Notes: generated by a model from the sequence alone, not told the origin. Shown: positions 25,505 to 36,166, numbered from the stretch's first letter. The stretch is DNA of 64,000 nucleotides from Cerasicoccus arenae (GCF_014651635.1 NZ_BMXG01000013.1:60088-124087), one strand, 5' to 3'. Made by a program: numbers and translations.

Positions 25505-28500
25505 ATGTCACTTCCTTGTTATTCATGTAACACCCTGAAAGGTGTCGGATCAGCTGCCCTGGTGCTCTCAATTGCCTGCCAATCTTTTGCCCAAACCGAG
25601 CCCGTAGTCCCGCCAGACTCTCGAATTGCCGCAGCACCAGCCGGTACCCAACGCCTACTTCTTTCCTCCCTTGATCGCGGAGCAGTAAGCTATCAGGCGA
25701 AATGGCAGCTAAGTTCCACGAATGTCGAGTCCTACCTCGGCCTCGAACCCAAAGTCGGCGCAGAAGTTCTTAAATTTTCAGGCGTTGCCCAGATCGCTGG
25801 AGCAAAAGGTGATTTTAGCATCATAGACAATCCTCCCGGAGAGATTCAGATGCTCGGCATGTGGGTGTATCTCGCTCCAGAATCCAATGTCGGTAAGGTC
25901 GGCATCCAAATCTCCGATTCTGAGGATGAATCCCTGACCGCGCTTGTCGCTGCTGATTGGGAGGGCTGGCGATGGCTCGAATTCAACCTTCTCGACGACA
26001 CCTTCTCACAGTCCTACAATCAAGGTGACAAAACAGGAAGAGCAGATTTTCCGCTTAGAAATGTACACATAGTCTGGTTCACAGAACGGACAGGCCCCAG
26101 CTACTTTGGTGTCGATGCGCTGATTGCTTCAGGCACATTTGAATCAACGGCCACGGCCTACAGCATCCAATCCATTTCCCCTCCTTGGGGCGAACCGGGA
26201 ACTCCTTTTCAGGGACAAGTCGCTATCCACAACTTCACAGAGGATACGCTGGAATTCAAAATCAGCAGCAGCCTCCAAACGAATCCCACTTACAAGCGTT
26301 TCACGGTTCCAGACTCTATCCATGGCAGCGACCATGCTCTAGGGCAACCAAGCTGGCTGGAGATCAACGGAGAACACATTGACAACAACACGCTAACCGA
26401 CAACGAGGACAATACAGGCCCGACCAGCATTCATCCAAACATCCCTAAAAGCGGGCAAAACGAGATCTTTCAGTTCGTGGACCTTGGACAAACTCGGGAA
26501 ATCACGAAACTGGCTTGGATTGCCGGAGATTCTAACTGGGTAAACAAAATAGATGTCGCAGCATCCATCGACGGAAATTCCTATTCGCAAGTCGAAAGCC
26601 TACAGAATCTTGATCTTCACAAAAAGTGGGGCGAGCAAAGTGTTCTGCCGGACAAGCCCTTTCCGGCACGCTTCATTCGCCTGCGTTATCATAATGATGG
26701 TAACAGTCTACTGGAGTATTTCCGCACTCTCTCCCAGCTAACTATCTACGATGGAGTTGATGATGAGGCCATTGTCATTCCGTCCTTCGGAAAGGAAATC
26801 ACTTCTGAAACAATCACTATCCAAGTTGAGCCAAAGAACTTTAGCCTGATTCCATTTAAAGCCACTCCCCCTCTCAATCCAGATGCCTATGTCTTTGGCA
26901 TGATAGCAGAGGCGGGCAGCGTAAAGGAGATGACCCTTGCCGACTACTTTGTCATGCCTGCAAGTGTCGTGGAAATCAGGCCAGAATCCCGCTTCGGCAT
27001 CAATGTCAGTGGCCTAACCAACCTCCCCCTTTTAACACGGGCAGGATTCGGCTGGGTACGCTTTGAAAACATGAAGTGGGCGTTCTACAATCCCGCACCA
27101 GATACATTTGGCTTCGACGGTTCCGTTGCCCCATGGAATGTCCCTTTTGACGAATATTACGCCGCATATAATGAGGCGGGTATGTCGATCCTGCCTTATA
27201 TTTTCATCACACCCGATTGGGCAAGCTCCGCACCTGCAGGTGTGAAAAGAAATTCCGGCGGCTACCCTCCAAAAAATCTAGACGACTATGGTAAAGCTAT
27301 ATTCCAGGCCGCGGCTCGCTATGGATCAAATAGCGTGCCCGCCGATCAACTCATGACCGATGACAAGCTGAGTGCCCTGAACATGGTCAACACCTACGAA
27401 CTGTGGAATGAGCCGAATTTGTCCGACCCGGGCTGGGGATTTTTTGTAGGCACTCTGAGCGAGTACTACCTGCTTTTTCGAAATGGTGCAGAAGCCGCCA
27501 AGAAAGCTGACCCGAATGCCCTCGTAACCAATGGAGGCTGGGCCGGATCCTCCATGGAATGGGTAGACACGATGAGAACCTTTCAATACCCCGATGGCAA
27601 AACACCGTTGGACTTTACCGACGTGATGAGCACCCATTTCTACTCTGGGAAAAACGAGCCAGAAACCAGCACTGAAGATCCCAATGCCTACCGAGATGGG
27701 GCTAAGCCTGAAGAAGTCCAAACACTTGTCAAAGACCTCGCTGACTTAGCAGACTGGCGAGACGAACTAAAACCCAGCATGCCAATTTGGATCACTGAAT
27801 TAGGCAATGATGTTGGCGGGCCGATGGGACTAACGGAGCGTCACCAAGCGGCTAAACTTCCACGTGGCAACATGCTCGCGTTCGCCAATGGAGTTGAAAA
27901 AGTATTCATTTACCGAGAAACTGGATCAGTCCCAGCACAGCACGCTGGAGCTGGCCTCATAAGAGACAACGCCTCCATTCGCCCCTCTTATTTCACCGTA
28001 GCAACACAGATACGTCAGTTTGAAGGCATAACTGAAACTCGCGTTCCCCGACTAGACTCCGGGAATCCGAATGTATGGATGTATTACTGGAAACGGACTG
28101 GTGGCGATGTGCTCACAGCGTGGGCTCCAAATGATTCAGGCACTCTCGGCTTAGATCTTGGCCATTGCCTAGTAACTAACGCTTTCGGTGGAGAAACCGA
28201 AATGGAAGTCACGAAGAATTTTCCTCTAAGTATGTTCCCTGTTTACATCAGCGAGATTGGGAACATGCAGCCAATCGAATCGCTGCTAAAGAAAGCCAAC
28301 CAACAGGAGGTTGCTCGTAAGAAACGGAGTGTCTTCGATTCGAATGCGTCAGCCGCACTCTTTGACTTTGGTTCCACTGAATACATCGGCACCAAGAAAG
28401 TCGGTAAAATTCGCCAGTTCATTCCTGTGCTTGCGGAAGATGTTTACGACCCTGAGAAGCGTTATGGGTTCTCCCCCGAAAGCAATGGGAGAAACGAATT

Positions 28501-28807
28501 TGCGACATGGCTATGGTCTCCCTTGGAAAAGGATTACGTAAGGTTCGATCAACCATCTATATTCATGGTCAAGCCAAGACCAGGAACCTATCGCTTGCAA
28601 TTCAAAGGGAAAAATTTCCGAGAGGGCGACGAGCTAATAGTCACCGGATCATCACGTGCGGAAATTCGTATACCGCTAGAGCCTGGAGACTATGGGTCTC
28701 CAACCGAAACCGTAACCTTGGTAATCACTGACCGTCAAATGCTGGAAATCAAAATGCCAGCTGGCCGCATCGAATGGCTAACGCTGATCGAAATCCCGGC
28801 GAAATAA
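25505..28807 (+). CDS. Secreted clan GH-A-like glycoside hydrolase, paralogue of the 6989 gene
   Basis: An 1100-aa exported enzyme with a signal peptide (about 1-30, ending SFAQT). A carbohydrate-binding-like domain comes next (about 35-220), then a discoidin-like region (about 290-420) and a TIM barrel (about 490-880). The likely acid/base is Glu636 in ELWNEPN and the likely nucleophile Glu765 in WITELGNDVGG. A C-terminal beta domain (about 935-1100) is absent from the paralogue at 6989-10303, whose own N-terminal domain is missing here. The segments LTERHQAAKLPRGN and EKVFIYRETGS are nearly identical between the two. The ATG at 25505 is chosen because it sits directly before a plausible signal peptide; a TTG at 25448 would add 19 residues. 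The GH78 gene follows 31 bp later, forming an operon. Confidence 0.8.
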   Translation: MSLPCYSCNTLKGVGSAALVLSIACQSFAQTEPVVPPDSRIAAAPAGTQRLLLSSLDRGAVSYQAKWQLSSTNVESYLGLEPKVGAEVLKFSGVAQIAGAKGDFSIIDNPPGEIQMLGMWVYLAPESNVGKVGIQISDSEDESLTALVAADWEGWRWLEFNLLDDTFSQSYNQGDKTGRADFPLRNVHIVWFTERTGPSYFGVDALIASGTFESTATAYSIQSISPPWGEPGTPFQGQVAIHNFTEDTLEFKISSSLQTNPTYKRFTVPDSIHGSDHALGQPSWLEINGEHIDNNTLTDNEDNTGPTSIHPNIPKSGQNEIFQFVDLGQTREITKLAWIAGDSNWVNKIDVAASIDGNSYSQVESLQNLDLHKKWGEQSVLPDKPFPARFIRLRYHNDGNSLLEYFRTLSQLTIYDGVDDEAIVIPSFGKEITSETITIQVEPKNFSLIPFKATPPLNPDAYVFGMIAEAGSVKEMTLADYFVMPASVVEIRPESRFGINVSGLTNLPLLTRAGFGWVRFENMKWAFYNPAPDTFGFDGSVAPWNVPFDEYYAAYNEAGMSILPYIFITPDWASSAPAGVKRNSGGYPPKNLDDYGKAIFQAAARYGSNSVPADQLMTDDKLSALNMVNTYELWNEPNLSDPGWGFFVGTLSEYYLLFRNGAEAAKKADPNALVTNGGWAGSSMEWVDTMRTFQYPDGKTPLDFTDVMSTHFYSGKNEPETSTEDPNAYRDGAKPEEVQTLVKDLADLADWRDELKPSMPIWITELGNDVGGPMGLTERHQAAKLPRGNMLAFANGVEKVFIYRETGSVPAQHAGAGLIRDNASIRPSYFTVATQIRQFEGITETRVPRLDSGNPNVWMYYWKRTGGDVLTAWAPNDSGTLGLDLGHCLVTNAFGGETEMEVTKNFPLSMFPVYISEIGNMQPIESLLKKANQQEVARKKRSVFDSNASAALFDFGSTEYIGTKKVGKIRQFIPVLAEDVYDPEKRYGFSPESNGRNEFATWLWSPLEKDYVRFDQPSIFMVKPRPGTYRLQFKGKNFREGDELIVTGSSRAEIRIPLEPGDYGSPTETVTLVITDRQMLEIKMPAGRIEWLTLIEIPAK

Positions 28808-28838
28808 CTCCAATGATTAATCAAAGAGAAAACGTCTG

Positions 28839-30965
28839 ATGTCGACTCCCTCTACTCAAGGTCTAGCAATTGAAGAATCTCGTCGATCGACTGCTCATGA
28901 AAGATCGTCTTTCGCGCAGATTGACCCAGCTTACTCTTCAGCGGAACTTTACCCACAGCCTGATCTTGCTGACGGAACAAGAGTAATCTGGCTATATGGC
29001 GAAGCAGAACTTGAGTGCTGGCGCCTTTCCGCGTTACGCAAAAAAGTCTCAGCAGCGAAGTTGATCGTAAGCTATCCGGGGACATTTCATACGCCCGCTA
29101 GCCATGTAATTTTTCGCTGTGAATTCCAGCCAGCGAATCAGCAAAAAAAGACCTTAACGCTTCGCGCTGTCGGCGACATAATTGTGAGAATTAACGAACA
29201 GGTAATCCACAGAGCAAATGGAACTGACACTGCCCATACGATCAAGATACCAGAAGTCGCATTTTCACAAAAACACCAACTATCGATTGAGCTTCGGACA
29301 CACAACAATGAGCCACCCTGCCTTCTATTAGAAACAGGCAATGAAATGGATAAACCCACAGATTGGCAGTGGAGTTCTGATGGCAATACTTGGTCAAAAC
29401 CCCGTTTTTTTTCTCAAACAAAATCCGGTATAGCACCACATAAAATAGAGCTACCAACCATAGATGTGACACCTATTTCCGAAAAAAATGGAATGGTTGA
29501 TTTTGGGCGAGAACTACTCGGTCACGTTGTTTTTTCGTGCTGCAAAAAACCGGTTCTTTTCGTCGGTGAATCCACAGCAGAGGCGTTGAACAATAATCTC
29601 GCCGACTTTGAGCAATCGACCGAATTGCTAGAAACATGCGATGGCCAATGGACCAGTAAACATCCCCTGGCATTTCGGTATGTTCGCATAGCGGGAGGGG
29701 AAGCGAAAGATGTACGGTGCACTGCTCAGTTTCACCCTGCGCGATATGCTGGTGCGTTTGCCTGCTCTGATGAGACCTTGACTCGCATCTGGATGAACAG
29801 CGCCTATACTCTTCGGTTGTGCATGCACGACTTCCTGATTGATGGAATCAAACGTGATCGCCTACCTTGGACTGGTGACATGGCAATGAGCATAATGGCT
29901 AATTCTTATAGCTTTGCAGATGCTGACATTATTCGTCGTAGCCTGACTGTTCTGGGACGTGCCGGCATCTCTGACACTGATATAAATGGAATCGTCGACT
30001 ATTCACTTTGGTGGATTATTTCAGAAGATTTCTATCAGCTATATTTCGACGATAATGAGCATCTCGTCCGAGAATGGACACGGATAAAAAACTGCCTAGA
30101 GTTACTTAATAATCGATGTGACAGTGAAGGCCTTATCACCCTTGAGCCTGGAGCTTGGCTATTTATCGACTGGGTTGACGCGGAAAAAATGACCGCGCTT
30201 CAGATTCTCTGGTGGTGGGCTCAGATCAGTGGGTCTGCCCTCGCTGAACGCATGAACGAATCATCTCTAGCATCTAAATGGCGTAAGCAGGCCGCGTCCC
30301 TGAAGGGTGTTCTATATTCCAAAGCATGGGATGCTAAAGCAAGTGCATGGCGCGCTCATCCTCAGAAAAATTCAGATATATCGCGGCACGCGAACTTGCT
30401 GGCCGTCATTTCTGGACTGACCACGATCGATGAGGCATCATCGATTAAAAAGGCACTACTAGATACGAGTATCCCGGATGTTGGCACGCCGTACATGAAG
30501 GGATTCGAATGCATGGCACTGAGCGGTCTAGGAGCTTCAGACAGCGCCATTTCTCAGATCAGATACTACTGGGGCGGCATGTTGAAGCATGGTGCGACAA
30601 CTTTCTGGGAGTCATACAATAGTGCGGAGGAAGATCAGGATATCTATAGCTTCTATGAACGCCCCTTTGCCAAAAGCCTATGCCATGCGTGGAGTTCTGG
30701 CCCAGCTTCCATACTGCCAGCCACAGTCATGGGCATTCGTCCACTAGCAGATGGCTGGAAGCGCTTTACAGTCGAACCAAATCTCTACGACCTTGAATGG
30801 GCCTGTGCTTCAGTCCCGACTCCATTTGGCGATATACAAGTTGAAATCAGCTCGGACAAAATCACTATTCATGTGCCACTTGGAACAACGCTTGAATTCG
30901 ATGGGCGCTCTTACTCTGGACCAACAACAGTCTCAGAGAGCCCAGATATTCGCCAACTGCAATGA
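28839..30965 (+). CDS. GH78-type alpha-L-rhamnosidase
   Basis: A 708-aa enzyme expected to release terminal alpha-L-rhamnose by inversion. The N-terminal beta domains (about 1-310) precede an (alpha/alpha)6 catalytic domain (about 315-640) and a C-terminal beta domain. The acidic cluster Asp335-Asp340-Asp347 in DGIKRDRLPWTGD has the same spacing as the D-x4-[DE]-x6-D cluster known from characterised GH78 enzymes, and Glu591 in TTFWESYN matches the distal catalytic Glu. No signal peptide is seen, so the enzyme probably acts in the cytoplasm on imported oligosaccharides. It is the second gene of an operon with the secreted hydrolase at 25505 and is convergent with the esterase at 31022. Confidence 0.85.
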   Translation: MSTPSTQGLAIEESRRSTAHERSSFAQIDPAYSSAELYPQPDLADGTRVIWLYGEAELECWRLSALRKKVSAAKLIVSYPGTFHTPASHVIFRCEFQPANQQKKTLTLRAVGDIIVRINEQVIHRANGTDTAHTIKIPEVAFSQKHQLSIELRTHNNEPPCLLLETGNEMDKPTDWQWSSDGNTWSKPRFFSQTKSGIAPHKIELPTIDVTPISEKNGMVDFGRELLGHVVFSCCKKPVLFVGESTAEALNNNLADFEQSTELLETCDGQWTSKHPLAFRYVRIAGGEAKDVRCTAQFHPARYAGAFACSDETLTRIWMNSAYTLRLCMHDFLIDGIKRDRLPWTGDMAMSIMANSYSFADADIIRRSLTVLGRAGISDTDINGIVDYSLWWIISEDFYQLYFDDNEHLVREWTRIKNCLELLNNRCDSEGLITLEPGAWLFIDWVDAEKMTALQILWWWAQISGSALAERMNESSLASKWRKQAASLKGVLYSKAWDAKASAWRAHPQKNSDISRHANLLAVISGLTTIDEASSIKKALLDTSIPDVGTPYMKGFECMALSGLGASDSAISQIRYYWGGMLKHGATTFWESYNSAEEDQDIYSFYERPFAKSLCHAWSSGPASILPATVMGIRPLADGWKRFTVEPNLYDLEWACASVPTPFGDIQVEISSDKITIHVPLGTTLEFDGRSYSGPTTVSESPDIRQLQ

Positions 30966-31021
30966 GTAGGCACGCCTGCCTAGCCAATCAAGAGTAGGAC
31001 TTAACCGCATCACGCAGATTA

Positions 31022-32092
31022 CTATGACGCTACTAATTCGCGCTTCAAAAATGCGTAGGCCTTTCTACCACTTATTTGGTGCCGCCCTTCAAAGTAATCA
31101 GTCAGGATTTGGTCTTTTGCATTGAACACATCATAGACCGATCTGGCTCTGGCAACACTTGCTCGAACTGAGCGGATCGGAAAAATCGGGTCATAGCTAC
31201 CTGCTTCAATCAACATCGGTCGCGGGGCGATCAAACCGACTAGGTCATACATTTCCCCAAACTTCGCCAACCCCGGAACTACATTGCATGGGCAATGCGC
31301 CATTGCAAAAATGCTGTCCCTAAAGGTCGAGTAGTATCCACTAACAACTGACGCCTTAATACGAGTATCTAAACACGCGGAAAAAAACGTGTGCATTCCA
31401 CCCCCGGAGATCCCCATCGCTCCCAAACGGCTAACATCCAAATCTTTCCGAGTTTCCAAATAATCGACTAGTCGCATTCCATCATGAACACGCATACCGA
31501 TCACCGATAAACCCATATGAAAGGCCAATAGAGCCGAGTGCATACAAGTGCTGGGAACTGGTTGGCCAGGGATTTCATTGAGGTAAGAAAAGTCCGTCTC
31601 GCGTTCTCCAAAACACGAGATCTCAGGCGCAGCGACCGCAAAACCTGCTCGGCAAAGGTCCACTGCAAAATCTTTATGATATCCATCTGGAGTATTTCTT
31701 TCTTTCCCGTCCTCCCAGAGGCCAACGATGTCCTTTACACCATATCCATGGCCGTGAAAAGCCATGACCACAGGCAATGGCCGTACGTTTTTTTTTGGCA
31801 AAAGAAGATACACTAGCATGAGACAATTCGGACCTGTGCGAATCAATAACTTCTGGCGTATGTAGTCTCCTTTATCGACCTCCTCGACTAAAGATGCGTT
31901 AGGATCAGCCGATGGAATAAGGTTCAAGCCGATCTGGCGCGAAAGTGCCTGTCTGGTTTGATTCGTCCATTTCTTGGCCGATGTACGATCCTTTGCAGCA
32001 AAGCGATATTTCGCCTCATCAGGCTGATAAATTTGCCAAAGGCATGTCGCTGGTTGTAAGTCCGATCTGATTTTAGATTTTGATTGTTTCAT
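31022..32092 (-). CDS. Abhydrolase_7-type esterase
   Basis: A 356-aa alpha/beta-hydrolase without signal peptide, similar in outline to the acetylxylan esterase/abhydrolase family 7 group. Motifs are VVMAFHGHGYG (oxyanion), the nucleophile elbow GISGGG (Ser229), the acid in AGSYDPIFP (Asp301) and the base in EGRHQISG (His338). It would remove an acyl group from an oligosaccharide, though the substrate is unknown. The ATG at 32092 is chosen; an upstream TTG at 32104 would add four residues. It is the last gene of a minus-strand operon starting with the GH42 gene: 38170 (GH42), 36117 (GH78-like), 33662 (isomerase-like), then this gene. Confidence 0.78.
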   Translation of the reverse strand: MKQSKSKIRSDLQPATCLWQIYQPDEAKYRFAAKDRTSAKKWTNQTRQALSRQIGLNLIPSADPNASLVEEVDKGDYIRQKLLIRTGPNCLMLVYLLLPKKNVRPLPVVMAFHGHGYGVKDIVGLWEDGKERNTPDGYHKDFAVDLCRAGFAVAAPEISCFGERETDFSYLNEIPGQPVPSTCMHSALLAFHMGLSVIGMRVHDGMRLVDYLETRKDLDVSRLGAMGISGGGMHTFFSACLDTRIKASVVSGYYSTFRDSIFAMAHCPCNVVPGLAKFGEMYDLVGLIAPRPMLIEAGSYDPIFPIRSVRASVARARSVYDVFNAKDQILTDYFEGRHQISGRKAYAFLKRELVAS

Positions 32093-32222
32093 AACGATAA
32101 ACAAATTTAACCATGCGGTATGTTTTCAATAGTAGTCAGTTGAGGGGGGACTTAGAAATTTTCCCTCATCGTGAAGCTAAGCTTTCAATGAGGAGCGAAT
32201 ACCTCTCAAAGACCTGAGCGAA

Positions 32223-33662
32223 CTAGCAAATTTTCATGGCATCGATCTTAAGCAATTCGGCAAGTTTCTCGAGTTTCGACGAGACATGGCCCAGTCCAAT
32301 GGCACAATGGTGAGCCGGGCCCGCTTTCGACCAATCATTTAGGAAGGATTTGGCACCTATTGGGAAACTGTAGCGACTGTTCGTATTCCCGATCTTGAGG
32401 ACAGGTCCGTGAACTGATTCCCCTTCCGCGATCAGAAAAAACAGTGTACCGTCGCGGCGTTGAACAATCGAAAGAAGCGTAACTGGCCCATGCTTAACAG
32501 TCATTTGAATAGACAGCCCATTGCCCGGCTTTCCGTGATAAACAGGAAGCGGAACAAGTCCCACACGGCTTTCGGCGATGGCAAGATGAGCGGGGCCATC
32601 ATGCCCGAGATATATAACGTCATCTTTGAAATCGCAGAGGTAAAGCTCTGAAAAGGAACCGCCAATGCCAAGAGTATCCAGAATTTTCATGCAAAGTGCA
32701 TTCTTGATCTCATACTCTCCAGCTACGGGAACTCCTTCGCCAGTTAGCAGTGTATTGCCTGGTATCATCGAGGTCACAATGTTCTCGTAAGCGTTGCCGG
32801 GTTGCCCTTCATAATAGTAGGCCATTGAACCAAGTCGATGCGACTGCACCAAACGTTGCAGAGCGACGGAGGTTTTTGCTGCACGCACTAACTCATTTTG
32901 ACTACAGTTAGGAGAGACGTCGAATTCACGATAAAAGCGATCGATTTCATTTGTGACATCCTCAGTAACCACTTTCTCCCTGAGAGCATGGAGTTCACAC
33001 ATTTCCAATATCTCGAAGTGCGTTCCAAAAACCGCTGACTGCTGCGTCATATCACTATAGACATCAAGCATGCCGCAATAGTAATGCCCTAGTACACCGA
33101 GCCGATTGTTCTGCATCGTTTTACGAACACGGCTGGCATCGACCCAATCATGAATCTCATCCCATGCTTCATCCTCATCTAGATAACCACTAACCAGATG
33201 ATAATCGATACCAGCTCTGTTAAAGACGCATGCGATTTCAGGCACACTACAGGCTTGGCAATGCTCCAGCCAAACACCCGTCATTTCACCGCGATCAGCC
33301 ATGGCATTGAAAGCATCATAATCCAGCTGCGCGACAGGCTGAAGATTGAGTATTACCACGGGGACTCCAACCTTCTGAGCCACTGGCAAAACGGTTGATG
33401 ACAGTGCGTAAGTCGTGACGAAAAGAAACAGAACATCCACGTTTTCAGCATGGAATCGTTCTCCGGTAACCTGCGCTAGCTCAACACTGTCAACCAATCC
33501 AGCATCGACAACCTCACACTGAAACGACGCGAGTTTTGAACGAACTTGTTCTTGGTAGTCCTCAAGCCTTGCTTTAAGCCCATCAAATTGATCCCAATAA
33601 GTATCAAGACCAATGCCGAATAGTCCGATTTTGACTGTGGTATTATTGTCCATATGATTCAT
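32223..33662 (-). CDS. L-arabinose/L-fucose isomerase-like protein
   Basis: A 479-aa cytoplasmic protein with the outline of the L-fucose/L-arabinose isomerase superfamily. The N terminus IGLFGIGLDTYWDQFDGLKARL is typical of the AraA-like branch, the middle has a substrate-binding-like Rossmann part (VVILNLQP, RLGVLGHYYCGMLDVYSD), and the C-terminal beta part has GPVLKIGNTNSRYSFP followed by a likely metal-site stretch HHCAIGLGH. It would interconvert an aldose and a ketose released by the adjacent glycosidases. The exact sugar (arabinose, fucose or rhamnose) cannot be read from sequence. It sits 43 bp downstream of the GH78-like gene and 118-130 bp upstream of the esterase, within one operon. 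Confidence 0.72.
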   Translation of the reverse strand: MNHMDNNTTVKIGLFGIGLDTYWDQFDGLKARLEDYQEQVRSKLASFQCEVVDAGLVDSVELAQVTGERFHAENVDVLFLFVTTYALSSTVLPVAQKVGVPVVILNLQPVAQLDYDAFNAMADRGEMTGVWLEHCQACSVPEIACVFNRAGIDYHLVSGYLDEDEAWDEIHDWVDASRVRKTMQNNRLGVLGHYYCGMLDVYSDMTQQSAVFGTHFEILEMCELHALREKVVTEDVTNEIDRFYREFDVSPNCSQNELVRAAKTSVALQRLVQSHRLGSMAYYYEGQPGNAYENIVTSMIPGNTLLTGEGVPVAGEYEIKNALCMKILDTLGIGGSFSELYLCDFKDDVIYLGHDGPAHLAIAESRVGLVPLPVYHGKPGNGLSIQMTVKHGPVTLLSIVQRRDGTLFFLIAEGESVHGPVLKIGNTNSRYSFPIGAKSFLNDWSKAGPAHHCAIGLGHVSSKLEKLAELLKIDAMKIC

Positions 33663-33705
33663 ATTGGTTTGGTTGAATTACGAGCTTGTCCATCTGATTC
33701 ATTGT

Positions 33706-36117
33706 TCAGGAAACCGTAACGGCACCTGAAAGCTCACAGCTCCCTGAAAGCGAATCAGTAAATTCCTGACGCTGATTATTTCTCTCCCAGATGCCTGCTA
33801 CTCCTGTCGGTAATTTTATATTATATTCTTCACGGTTTTCAGTCCGCTTCCATTCAAGATGGATCATGCCTTTGGGGTGTGGCATGCGTATATTGATAAA
33901 CGAGAGCGCTCCAGGCATTGGTGAGATATGAACACGATTGAATCCAGCTGAAACCGGCCTTATCCCCGCTATACTCGAAAACGCGTGATAGATCGGATGC
34001 GCTCCCCAGCCATGACAGTCTGAACGCGAGGGCTCAGGACGCTCTGGGGTAGCCGTAAATCCAAGTCGCGGCAATTCCTCCCAGAAACTTAGCCTCTCAT
34101 AGAATGCATCATCCGCTCGCATCTTATAAAATGCATCCAAAGCATAATAGGAGAAGTAAATCGACATGGGTGCCAATTGATCCTGCTGCTTAAGCCATGC
34201 CTCGAGGCAGCTTTGTTGCTCTTTCTCAGTAAGTATTCCAGAAAGAATCGACCACGCTTGTGCATGCTCACTGAAGCTTTCTTTAGCACTATCGTCGGCC
34301 ATAAGCGACATTTCGGAACACCAATAACGTTCCTTAAGATTCTGGCCAATTTCCTCTAGAAGACTGAGTGCACGATTGGCAAAAAATTCTTCTCCATAAC
34401 CATTTTCTATGTCGGCGTAATCTTTCAATGCGAAGAGAAGGTGTAGATTAACCAGCGAGGAATCACCGTCCCTTACTCCTGGCCCGCAACCTTCATCCCA
34501 ACTTTCAACCCAGTCGATGAATGACCAGCCCGGAACTTTTCCAATTAGCCCGTTGCTATTTCTCCAATATAGGCACTCCTCCATTAACGCCCTTAGGCCA
34601 GGAATCCGCTCACTAATGAAATCGGCGTCATCACGCCAGTAAGCTTGTTCGCGTAATAATCTCGGGTACAATAGCGCATAGGTAAAAGAGTCCTGCCGAT
34701 AGGCAGATGGGTAACGCTCAGCAACTAAGCCCCCATCCTGACGCGACCAGTCAAACAGCTCTAAGCACCTTTTCGTAATAAGATCATCGCGAGTCAGACA
34801 GTAGAAAGCGAGCTCACAGATATTGTCGCCAACATAGGAGAGCTGCTCATAGTATGGGCAATCGACCCATTGCTCATGGGCGCATTGCTGGATGCCTGCA
34901 ACCTGGATTGGCCATGACTCCAAGAATTCCTTGTAATCGCAATCAAAACTAGCCTCATTATTGAAAGGATAGCCAGTCGTGCGAATTCCTATTCGGTTAA
35001 CGTGTATAGGCTCATCGGCCGCCTGAATACGAATGCGAAGATAGCGTCCAGAACGCCACCACAAAGCAGGCAGTACATTTCGTTGTCCGCAGATTATCCA
35101 CGCATCACCTAGCCCCACAAAACATTTATCGATAACGGTGCCACGATGGCCTTTCGTTGTCGATAAAGTGACATTGCTAGAGTCGGTTTCTTCAAACAAA
35201 CTTTCGGCCCAATCCACGCGGATACTGGCTCCGCTTCCTCCTTCAACTTCAAGGTAAGGATAGCCACAGAGGTATTGCTCGAAATCGATAATCACTTCAT
35301 GACAACTACCGGAATCAAGCTTTAAGCCATTTTGATTTTGCAGGAGTGAATCCCAGCTTTGCACTAGAGAAGTTTTGCCTTCAGCTTCAGCCGCTGAAAT
35401 GGAAGTGCCCAGGAAAGCATCACGGACAGCACGCACCCGCCCGCCGAACCATAGCTCGACATTCTGCTCGGGCATAATTGTAGGATGTAATCTCCAGCCT
35501 GGGGCTCTCGTTCCAAATCGTTCCGGCTCCAATCCACGGCGAACAACCTCCGTTGGTACCGCTCGATGCCCGTCATGAATTAACTCCATATTGAAGTGGA
35601 ATTCAGGGCCAACAGCGTGGTAGCCGGGGACGGACTGTTCTTGACAATCAATCGCGGGCGATAGATCGCAGGCCAGCCATGGTGCTTCACCAGTATTAAG
35701 ACGACCCGTCCACATTCCCTCGCCAGCAAAAATGAACCCCGGTCGATGAGTCATTTGAGCCATTGGGGCCAAATTCTCTGGAAGCCACCACGCGATGACC
35801 TCAAAACAGTAATCTCCGGCTGGCAATTCAGCCATGTAACTAGCGATTGACCAATGGTTCACATCCGAGCGATCAGGCCCAAGCGCCACCAACTCCTTGT
35901 TTACATATAATTGAAACCGCTGATCAGCAGAAATGTGGAAGGGGAAAGCCGCATCTTCATTAAGAACAATATCTAGCCTGAAGCGAATGACGGACCATCG
36001 TTGTTCGCCCTCGGCGCTTGCCCATATCCATGACGCCCGTTCAGCAGGATGATCAGCAGACATATTTGCCCATGACGGATGTCGCTTATACGTATTAGAA
36101 ATTCGTTCGATTTTCAT
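33706..36117 (-). CDS. GH78-like alpha-L-rhamnosidase family protein
   Basis: An 803-aa enzyme with N-terminal beta domains (about 1-370), an (alpha/alpha)6 barrel (about 385-720) and a C-terminal beta domain. The cluster Asp419-Glu424-Asp431 in DCPYYEQLSYVGD has the same 5- and 7-residue spacing as the catalytic acids of GH78 rhamnosidases. The C-terminal GIRPVSAGFNRVHISP segment is also typical. It is distinct in sequence from the GH78-type protein at 28839 (less than close paralogy), so the two may act on different linkages. No signal peptide is evident. Second gene of the GH42-led operon. Confidence 0.8.
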   Translation of the reverse strand: MKIERISNTYKRHPSWANMSADHPAERASWIWASAEGEQRWSVIRFRLDIVLNEDAAFPFHISADQRFQLYVNKELVALGPDRSDVNHWSIASYMAELPAGDYCFEVIAWWLPENLAPMAQMTHRPGFIFAGEGMWTGRLNTGEAPWLACDLSPAIDCQEQSVPGYHAVGPEFHFNMELIHDGHRAVPTEVVRRGLEPERFGTRAPGWRLHPTIMPEQNVELWFGGRVRAVRDAFLGTSISAAEAEGKTSLVQSWDSLLQNQNGLKLDSGSCHEVIIDFEQYLCGYPYLEVEGGSGASIRVDWAESLFEETDSSNVTLSTTKGHRGTVIDKCFVGLGDAWIICGQRNVLPALWWRSGRYLRIRIQAADEPIHVNRIGIRTTGYPFNNEASFDCDYKEFLESWPIQVAGIQQCAHEQWVDCPYYEQLSYVGDNICELAFYCLTRDDLITKRCLELFDWSRQDGGLVAERYPSAYRQDSFTYALLYPRLLREQAYWRDDADFISERIPGLRALMEECLYWRNSNGLIGKVPGWSFIDWVESWDEGCGPGVRDGDSSLVNLHLLFALKDYADIENGYGEEFFANRALSLLEEIGQNLKERYWCSEMSLMADDSAKESFSEHAQAWSILSGILTEKEQQSCLEAWLKQQDQLAPMSIYFSYYALDAFYKMRADDAFYERLSFWEELPRLGFTATPERPEPSRSDCHGWGAHPIYHAFSSIAGIRPVSAGFNRVHISPMPGALSFINIRMPHPKGMIHLEWKRTENREEYNIKLPTGVAGIWERNNQRQEFTDSLSGSCELSGAVTVS

Positions 36118-36166
36118 AAATTATAGTATTTTTATCGATCTGTGGCAGTCATTCCTAGCGCCACAT

